From the NCBI GenBank assembly GCA_030762935.1, contig CM060900.1:390412632-390476631 (forward strand): a stretch of DNA of 64,000 nucleotides, read 5' to 3'. The position numbers were made by a program, and so were the translations under genes. The notes under the pieces are model-generated. The model was not told where the DNA came from, ran no database searches, and was given only the letters and a program-made list of their open reading frames with translations. This DNA comes from Hymenopus coronatus. Its lineage: Eukaryota > Arthropoda > Insecta > Mantodea > Hymenopodidae. Of the stretch, positions 56,185 to 64,000 are shown in pieces (position 1 is the stretch's first letter; each line of letters starts with the position of its first letter).

Positions 56185-57440
56185 TTAAGGAGAGAATCTC
56201 AAATAATAAGACTGCACAGAAAACTAAAATTGTCATGTTTGGAAATGTTCATCATTAGGTTCCCCTTATATGTATTATCTTACAGTATAGTCCGGAAATG
56301 TTCTGCTTTTCTACAGTTATAATTTTTAACTAAAGGCACATACTATTATGTTTAGAAAAATATAATTTGGAGATAAGATAAACCGAAATTTCACCATAAG
56401 AACGTAGCACATTTTTATGAATTTTATAAAGCACTCATTAGTTGTTTCTTCTATAGTTGTATCCTGTCTGTGGTTGTCAGATTGAGCCCAGAGTGATTAA
56501 CAAGTCTCCTCTAAGAAAGGTCAAGGAATTCAATTTCATATTAAGAAGAATAATAAATGGTATACAGTAAGCCGAGCTTAAACAGTTTTAAGTAATTAAA
56601 TGTTAAAGTTGCTCACTAAAATTATGATATTCTTAAACTTATCCCATGTTATATAATGTTATACACATGCTATAAAAGTCCAGTATTCATACTGCCCAGA
56701 TTTGCTGTAAAATAAGAAAAAATAATGAAATTTTCGAATAAATTAAGTGTTTGTGTACTTGTAAAAAGTTCTAGCTGTATTTTCGTATGCGCCTATAAAA
56801 TATAGCAACTTAAAATGCAGACTAAATTATGAATGAGTGATTCTTAATACCTCATTTCCCAAACTTCATAACAAATGGCTAATTATGAAAAATGTCAAAG
56901 CGGGACAACTTAAAATAACGATTAAATTGAGTGTGCTCATAAATAGATTTGGTCGGTTTAAAACATATGAACAGTAAATACTATGCGCACCATTTCTTGG
57001 TCACTAGTTTTACAGAGAAGCGAGGGCCGGGAAGAAGAGGACAGAGACCTCTGGTTTTTCTGCAGTGCTGTCAACCAAAGAAAGTTTCTTTCTATGAGAC
57101 CCTCAGACATTGTAGTGAATAGGTTGCTTAGTTTACCGCGAACTAGCTCATTATTAAACAAAACACAGCGCAGGCGCATGTGCGTGAACTCTGGGATCTA
57201 CAGACAAAATGAAACCTTAGCATGAAGCCACTAGGGTGTATAACATACTTCATGTCTCAAAGTGGTTGTTCTGCTCTGTTTCGGAGTGCTCGAAACCTAC
57301 CCAAAGAAGACTAGGTAGACGAGCGCCCTTGCGTAGTAAGCTATGCCATTTTACTAGAGTTAATTTAGAGATACTTAACAGTAGAACATAAAAAACAAAA
57401 TTCGTTGATTTTCTGTAATCACTCTCCTTATTACAAAATT
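56185..57440. other. Unassigned DNA
   Basis: Includes frames of 73-80 codons on both strands at 56958-57225 without recognised domains. No repeat was matched. Confidence 0.4.
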
Positions 57441-57444
57441 CTAA

Positions 57445-58318
57445 TGCGTCATGCTCACATGACCTTCTCTAGTTTCTCTACAAACAAAATATTCTTCTTC
57501 TTTTTACTCAATGCTAACTGAGATAAATATTAGCAGAAAGTTATTATTACTTAGTTCCTTGTAAGTAGAAGGGAACTAAAGGAATGTACTATACAAATGC
57601 TTTAATAGCTTCCTTTATGCGATTTTGATTGCAAATCGCTTCTTTGCTTGGCCAGGAGTAGAACAAAAGAAAAACAGACACTTCCTGTCTGAGAAAAGTT
57701 TAAGTACTTTAAAATTGAAACTTATATTCAGGATTATCTCAAAAACGATAATCTCCATGAAAAAATATATATGACATAAATTGTGTATTTTAACGAGATA
57801 TTTATCTTTTGAGTGGCAAGTTTTTGTCTATATCTTACGCTTTACTAGTTATGAAAAATTCAGTAAAATTCATCGAATAAACGTGTCTTCAGAAGCTATT
57901 CCCAGAAAATTTAAGATATGCATTTTATTTGTAATGGCAATGGCTTTAATGTGTGGCATTTTAATGAAAATCTTAACAGTTATTCTTAACAAATACAAAT
58001 TCGAAAATTTTTCCATGTAAAGGATAGTTAGGGTTAGGGGGGATTTTCTTGAAAATCTTCGTGTCGCATCTTTGGAAGATACCAAAGTTTAATACCAAGT
58101 TTGGTATTTAACCGTCTTTTCGTTTTTGAGCTATGCTGTTCACAGGCACACACAGGCAGGCAAACATACAGACACACATGGATCTTTTTCTAAAAATGTT
58201 TTTATTTTGTAGTTAGGGGGTCCTAAAACATATATTTCCGGTGAAGTCTCGGTATTGAATATTTGAGTGCAATAAAATACCTTCTTTATACATTAAGTAC
58301 ATTGTACATACGGGACCA
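57445..58318 (+). mobile_element. Family A repeat, copy A10
   Basis: Complete: 'gctcacatgaccttctctag', 'cttagttccttgtaagtaga', 'ccagaaaatttaagatatgc', 'cttcgtgtcgcatctttgg' and 'ccaagtttggtatttaacc'. The slot is 'acaggcacacacaggcagg', then 'atatttccggtgaagtctcg' and the palindromic right end near 'ttaagtacattgtacata'. The 79-codon plus frame inside is not a gene. Confidence 0.85.
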
Positions 58319-58319
58319 T

Positions 58320-58890
58320 AACTGTTACGCAATAAGATTTCTTATATGAATGTGTCGTTTATATGTATGTATAGTTTTGAAAAATAAACCTGAATAATAA
58401 TACCGTATACCGTAATTCGTGAAACGAATCTTTAAAAGGAAAACTATAACACTGTACACATAGCTTCTATGCTCTCTCGTATAAAAACAATTAATTCCAC
58501 GGCACCTTTCTTCCACGAAACAGTGTCACTACATTTTAATTTACGACTTGAAAGAAGCTTTCTTTAAAATTACTCTCGCCTGTACAATTACAGCTGCATT
58601 AACTCAACATACAAGAGCTCGTGGAGGTAACCTTGTTGTGTAGTATGCATTAAAATGTTGATGACACACTCACGGTCTCTGCTGGCAATGCTGTTAACTA
58701 AACTAGTTCCTTTCCTCCATTTTGACGTCATCGCATAACCTAGGACTTAAGTAGGGATTTAAGATACAGCCGCAGTAAGTGCTGAATGGTGTGATGGTGG
58801 TTGCAAATACATGTGAGTTTCAGTAACAAACTGTTGCGCTATTTTCAACTTCTGATATATTCTGTTGAATTTTCATTAACACTAAGTGGT
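58320..58890. other. Unassigned intergenic DNA between two inverted family A copies
   Basis: No gene or further repeat was recognised. Confidence 0.4.
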
Positions 58891-58894
58891 AACG

Positions 58895-58966
58895 TCAGGA
58901 GGTAACATCTGTGCCTCACATTCGGGAGGTCCCGGATTCGATTCCCTCAACGTTGCATTCTGAGAC
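58895..58966 (+). other. tRNA-like head, possible SINE remnant
   Basis: 'ggaggtaacatctgtgcctc' resembles an A box and 'cccggattcgattccctc' a B box. No body of a known family follows, because copy A11 begins right after. Confidence 0.35.
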
Positions 58967-58967
58967 A

Positions 58968-59785
58968 TGGATTTTTATTTCTCTACACCTACTATTCACA
59001 TAGTATGAAGAGAATGTATAGTATTCCATCATAAAATGCTTTGAAGTCCCTTTTAATTTAAAAAAAATAGAAAATGGTCCGCATGTGTCTGTGGACAGCA
59101 TATCTCAAAAACGAAGATACTGTTAAACACCAAACTTGGCAATTAAGTTTGGTATCTTCCAGGGATGCAACACAAATATTTTGAGGAAAATCCCCCAACT
59201 TAAACTATCATTTACATGGAACAATTTTTGAAAATGTTGCTTTTCTCAAAAATCGCTCTAACAGCTTTCATTAAAATACCATAAATTAAAGATATTTAAA
59301 TTTGAATTTTCGGAGAAGAGCCTTTGAAGACCTCTTTATTCTGGATGAATTTTGCTGAAGTTTGCATGACTAGTAATCCGTAAGAGATAGGCAACAACTT
59401 ACTACGTAAAAAACGCAAATTTCGTTAAAATACACAATTTATGGCATATACATCTTTGTAGGGTTGACCGCTTTCAACATATTCCTTGCTATTAGTTTAA
59501 AACGACGTAACTTTTCTCAAATGGGAAGTCATCTTTCGTTTCATCTCTCATTTGTATTAGTGCTGGCTATGCAAAGAGAACCTAATTGCAATTGTTCACA
59601 TAGCGACTAGCTTTTAACAGATTTGACTATCGATTTAGCCTAGTGTATTCCCCTTTTTCCCCTATACTTAGAGGGAAGCAAGTAATAAGGCCATTTCTGC
59701 TAATGTTTATCTCGAATAGCCTGATATAAATACAATAACAATGTAGTGAGGATAGCTTTTTTGCGGAAGAGGTAGAGAAAATCAT
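58968..59785 (-). mobile_element. Family A repeat, copy A11 (inverted)
   Basis: Runs from 'tttctctacacctactattc' through 'gtccgcatgtgtctgtggac' (slot), 'tatctcaaaaacgaagatac', 'tttggtatcttccagggatg', 'gaagacctctttattctgg' and 'ccgtaagagataggcaac' to 'gtagagaaaatcatttga'. It faces A10 in the opposite orientation. Confidence 0.8.
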
Positions 59786-59789
59786 TTGA

Positions 59790-61030
59790 AATAAAGCATT
59801 TCTTAAAGGTTAGTTTTTAGAAGAATTAGAAAAAGAAAAGTTGAAGATGCTTGAATTAGAAAGTATTTTAATTAAGCTTCTCTAGAAAACTTATTTTTAT
59901 TGGAAGAAAGGAAAGGAATGAAGCAGCGTTCTAAGCCTATTCATGCTCCTATTCACAGCAGACGTTTTTTTAGACATTTCCAAAAGTCGACAGGCGAATG
60001 CTGAAGTGGTTCATCTTTTGCCACGACCTTCTTGCCCAGCATTTTCTGTGCCCATCACATCCTTGTTATCTGTTTGTGAGGTGAATTACCAGGCGATGGG
60101 CTGCGTCGGTGTGCGACGGGTTGCGGCAGTGCACTGGTAAACATTTCTTACCTGCCGTCGTTGCAAGACCACTGTGTCAGACCTTCGGATGCTTTTGGGT
60201 GGGTGCTCTATCGGGGGAACCCAGAGGTTCGAGGTATGGGTAGGAACCAGGCGGCGTCGGACTCGTTCGATCTGGAAACGTCAGGGAATCCGTCCATGCT
60301 TACGCTCGTCATCATCCGGATCTGGTTGCTCTTCGTGTCTGTCCTTTGATCGCTCCCTTCCAGGGGTCACGTAATTTGCAAAAATCCAGTGGTCTACGTG
60401 GGGTGCACTGCTCCAGTACCTAAGGCACCATACGTAATCCTATTACTTCTATCCCCAATGCATATGCACATAGCATTATAAATGTTTCTATGCATTAACG
60501 AAGCTCTTCTATACCAGTTAGTCATTTCAATAACTTTCTTCAAGCTGCAGAGTTTCGTCTTTGCATCTAATAATTATGCATAAAAATGACGTCGTATAAA
60601 TGTCACATACATGACATTGATACAACATATCTCATACATATATTCCACTCCAATTGGGTACTTCCCCGGTGACATACCTAAATATATGTACAAAATCTCC
60701 CAAAACTAAGACAATGAACAATAAATCAGTATATGAGAAGGGAAAAAAAAAAAAAAAAAACAGTCCAAGTGCGAATTTAATTACATTAAGCTTATTTAGA
60801 AGCTGCAGAATGTTCTGGTCAAGCACAATTACATAGGGCATTAGAACATTTTTAAAATCTTCCAGTTTTCACTAACTGATATTCAGCAATTGAATGCGCT
60901 GATTTCAAAAACTGAACTTTCATTGATCATATTTTATAAAAATGTATATATCGCTTCGAAACTCATCTATTACAAAGTTATGGGCAAATACATACAGTAG
61001 TATGTTATTCGTTGGGCACTTTGTTTGGTA
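59790..61030. other. Unassigned DNA with a GC-rich patch at 60060-60400
   Basis: The patch includes 'gggctgcgtcggtgtgcgac' and 'ggtaggaaccaggcggcgtc' and has overlapping short frames without recognised domains. A poly(A) run is at 60740-60760. The patch may be a further repeat with no second copy in this window. Confidence 0.35.
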
Positions 61031-61034
61031 CAAT

Positions 61035-61300
61035 AAACGGATGACTCCGTAATAATGTGTAAAGTTCACATTTTGAAAGTCTTAAGTTCAATTCCCCTTT
61101 GGGGTGGCCATATGACCATGGGTTTATTCGCGGTTTCCATGAATGCTGGAGTGGTTTTCCTTCTACTACGAATTTCATTTCCATCACCTACTCCCATGTG
61201 TTTAATATCCCCTATTTCAGAGTTGTAGGACCGGGCGACGGCGGTTGGTGTGTTACGGCAGGACGGTGAACTATGATTTTTGGAAAGATTTCTCCCTGAC
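61035..61300 (+). mobile_element. tRNA-headed repeat, family D copy
   Basis: B-box-like 'ttaagttcaattccccttt', 'gggtttattcgcggtttcc', 'tccttctactacgaatttc' and 'ccgggcgacggcggttgg', then 'ttacggcaggacggtgaa', in the family order. The 87-codon minus frame across it is antisense. Confidence 0.65.
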
Positions 61301-61304
61301 TTCT

Positions 61305-61995
61305 GGAAGGAGTGCTGCAATCCTTCCATTCTGAAAGCTGTCTCGCCTGTCCTAGGGACTGCTAAACATTTGGGTGCATGAGTTTATTCAATAGAGTGCT
61401 ACCCGAAATACATAGCGACCGTGACAATGATAATTACCCCTCTCTCTTTGTAAAGACATCGCATGCTGTCCACTGCGTCCCAAGTTGTGAAGCAATGAAC
61501 GAAATAAACTAAGAAAGACTTAAGAATACAAAATATTATATAGATTATATTATTACACAGTATATGATAGGAGCCAATTACTTTTTTTAAGTAGAAAATC
61601 GTCCATGTAGGAGAACTAGAAAACCTTATCGTATTTTCATCTTTTTCCTCGTCATATTCACAATGTCTAAATCAGATTCGCTAATCTGGTGGTTATTAGC
61701 GACATTCTACACATGTTCTTCCTTGTAATTGTTTAGAAATTTTATTTCTGTAAATTTTGGAGATGTGCAACTCGAGATATTCTCTCTCTAATTCTGCTAT
61801 GAGTTTCATTCGTGAGCTGCTTAACATCCGCAAATCGAACTGTATTATTCAACTTTGCTATCTCACCCTTTACTGCAGACTTTATAAGCCCAATAGCAAT
61901 ATCACTAACTCGCTTAATTTCGTGTCACAGCAAATAGGTTTACTCCGTGCATGCAGTGGGTAAACACTTTGACAGCAGGGATTGTCTCTATTCCT
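61305..61995. other. Unassigned AT-rich DNA
   Basis: Nothing recognised. Confidence 0.4.
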
Positions 61996-61999
61996 CGTA

Positions 62000-62370
62000 C
62001 CGGGTGGCCCAGGTTTGCAGATAACTCTTCGTGCGTTATAAAACTGTAGAACTCCACGGGGTAAAGCCAAGCATACGCCAGTTAGGGTGTTGTAAGAGAG
62101 AGAGAGAGCGCGACCTTTATTCTTCTCCCCTTGCATATCAAAGTAAACGGTGAAGGAATCACTATGCTCATTGGAGTCCATGATGATATACAAGAACAGT
62201 GTAAACACACGGAAAAAGTTGACACGATTTCCACTTCAATTAGAATGGCATTACTTTTTAGTACGCCACTGACCGGCGTATGCTTGGATTTACCCTGTGG
62301 AGCTCTGCAATTTTATAACGTACGAAGAAATATCTGCACACGCGAAATAAAACGCTCTTGGACCACCTGG
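62000..62370. mobile_element. Fold-back element, family I copy 3
   Basis: Left arm 'cgttataaaactgtagaact' and 'aagccaagcatacgcca'. The right arm reversed reads 'cgttataaaattgcagagct' and 'aatccaagcatacgccgg'. Outer ends are CCGGGTGGCCC and GGACCACCTGG. The centre is longer and includes a short GA run. The two 100-codon frames that cross it are products of the inverted arms. Confidence 0.88.
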
Positions 62371-62394
62371 CATGGTGCGTTGTGTGTCAGTTTT

Positions 62395-63055
62395 GCTCCT
62401 CCTTTCTTATTTAAAGATTCTGGCGGAATAGGCGTTTAGTTTTCGGCAAATTTCTGCACTCAGAAAATCCAATTTCTTGCTGCATTTCGCAATCCATGAA
62501 AGTGAGTATGACAGTTACCAAGGAGAAAAACGTTTCTTTGATTGTGTTTAATATCAATTAATTACCCAGATGTTTGTTCCAATTCACTGCTATAAATGTG
62601 TGAGCAGTTCTTTATAATTAAATTCTCAAACTGTTGGCGATACAACCAGATTACAGTCGTATTATCTAAGTTAAACGGCTTGTTTTATTGTGTTAATACT
62701 ATAATATTTGACTTTATTTTGTAATTCGGGACGTTAGGTTACCAATTGGCACGAAAGCTATGAGAATAATATGTATATGTTTATATCCAAACTATAAATA
62801 CTAATGCAAGAGATACAGCAGAGTAATTGTTCTATCAATCATGTAGCCACAGTAGGTGTATTAACCTATGGAAAGTGGAGTCCATATTGAAAACGCAAAA
62901 TTTTGCATACTGCCACAACATAAGGAATTATTTGCTTTTGCTTTTCGGGTAATTTTTCATGGAGCGCACAGTAGGTAGTTTGGAAGAGCATCGAGTAAAT
63001 ATGCTCTCTTTGCTTTACTCAAAAGGCAACCATTAGTGTTCTGTTGACAATGATA
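62395..63055 (-). repeat. Dispersed repeat family M, copy 2
   Basis: Reverse complement relation to 12635-13205 over about 600 bp. On the minus strand the order is 'tttgagtaaagcaaag', 'aaataattcctta', 'caaaattttgcg', 'tgcattagtat', 'attggtaacctaac', 'ggattgcgaaatg' and 'ttggattttctgag'. Confidence 0.6.
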
Positions 63056-63059
63056 CGTT

Positions 63060-64000
63060 GGTAAGCGAATAACTTGGTTACTCATCTGTAGTGCTATCTG
63101 TTGTTTCCCATGTTTTAATGAGGAGCAACGTGAACAAGCTTCTAAAGTTTTGTTTCTCTTGCTTCAGAGTGTACATTATGCTCCTACTCACTAACATATA
63201 ACTAGGATGTAGCTAACGGTTTATAGAAAAAAAATATTTGGAATGTGTCACTGCTGTAAATCAGTTTGATACGGAGGGGTGGCATTTGTCAGGCCATATC
63301 TCTTCAGCGGTACATCGCACAAAGAGGGAGTTTTGACACTCATCCTCAAAATGATTAGCTGTATTTCACAGCGTCATCAAAGAAATTCTAAACGTAAAAG
63401 GTGCACAGAAAATAAGAAGCAAAGCCATTGCCACAGCGGGCTAGCGCGATTCTTTAACTAGGCGAAGTTGCGGTGATTTCGCTGATTACTTGCTGGTTAA
63501 AGGGTTTTGTAGTACCGCATTATATTCATAAATATTATGTGTTTGCTTTAAAGTGAGGGTGGCTGAGGATGTGTAAAATGGCGTCAGGATTGGTGCTGTG
63601 TAGGAATCATTAGGAAATTCGTCCTTGCTCGTCCTCGCTTCCCCGCAGGGTTCATGTTGCAGGCACCGCTATTGAAGGCCCCACTCCTAACTCAGCAGTG
63701 AAAAAATGTTGCATGTCTTTAAATGTTATTGTATTTCAGAAATGGAAAAATGGATTGAGGGAGTTCTAGATACATGGCAAAACAACACCTGACATTAATT
63801 TTTCCTTAAGAATCGAGTTTCGCCACAATTTTTTGCAACTAGGGAATGAAACAGTGTGCTTTCCTAACCCAGCGTACGCACAGGCAGTAGAATATACGTT
63901 ATTAAGAGCAGAATCCGTGGGATATCTCAGGTATGCAGACAGACAGGCTCACAGAGACGCGAAGACACAGAGACACTTTTACCTCAAACTCCTGCACCAT
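63060..64000. other. Unassigned DNA
   Basis: No repeat or coding signature was recognised. The plus frame at 63279-63461 is basic and without a domain. Confidence 0.4.

Overview
This window looks like repeat-dense, AT-rich, non-coding nuclear DNA from a large animal genome, most likely an arthropod. The evidence is the mix of remnants: tRNA-headed SINEs with A/B-box-like promoters, mariner, pogo-like and hAT-like transposase pieces, a Ty3/Gypsy reverse-transcriptase scrap, a 5'-truncated LINE, long microsatellites, and no operons or long intact genes. The species cannot be named from sequence alone. No host protein-coding gene could be supported. Most of the short open frames fall inside repeats or microsatellites.

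Repeat families were defined here by eye, by comparing copies within the window. Family A is a non-coding element of about 0.85 kb with 11 full or partial copies (2.8, 8.6, 14.7, 18.6, 22.9, 27.3, 35.5, 39.5, 46.5, 57.4 and 59.0 kb). Most copies that span the interior carry a different simple repeat at the same internal position. Family B is a tRNA-headed SINE of about 220 bp (6.1, 7.1, 10.3, 19.0, 28.8, 33.8 and 41.5 kb), with a longer relative B2 (1.8, 21.0 and 50.1 kb). Families D, E, F, G, H and K are other repeats with tRNA-like heads. Family I is a fold-back element with three copies (51.7, 53.9 and 62.0 kb). Families J and M are moderately diverged repeats of unknown class.

Region by region: 0-10 kb holds H, B2, A, G, B and D copies and two long microsatellites. 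10-25 kb holds F, B, M, E, A, J and B2 copies and ends in an hAT-like transposase remnant. 25-32 kb is mostly unassigned, with a truncated A copy running into a minisatellite. 32-40 kb holds a Gypsy RT scrap, two mariner remnants, a pogo-like element with 25-bp terminal inverted repeats, a 180-bp direct duplication and a GC-rich SINE-like unit. 41-44 kb holds the best-preserved coding remnant, a LINE reverse transcriptase with one visible in-frame stop, inserted into a G repeat with a 14-bp target-site duplication. 45-64 kb is again repeats (D, A, B2, I, E, an inverted pair of A copies, M) among unassigned DNA.

The genes do not work together as a pathway. What can be read is nested insertion: SINE into A, and LINE into G. 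No novel functional system is evident. The most informative observations are the shared microsatellite slot of family A, the fold-back family I, the pogo-like element, and a few short unexplained open frames.
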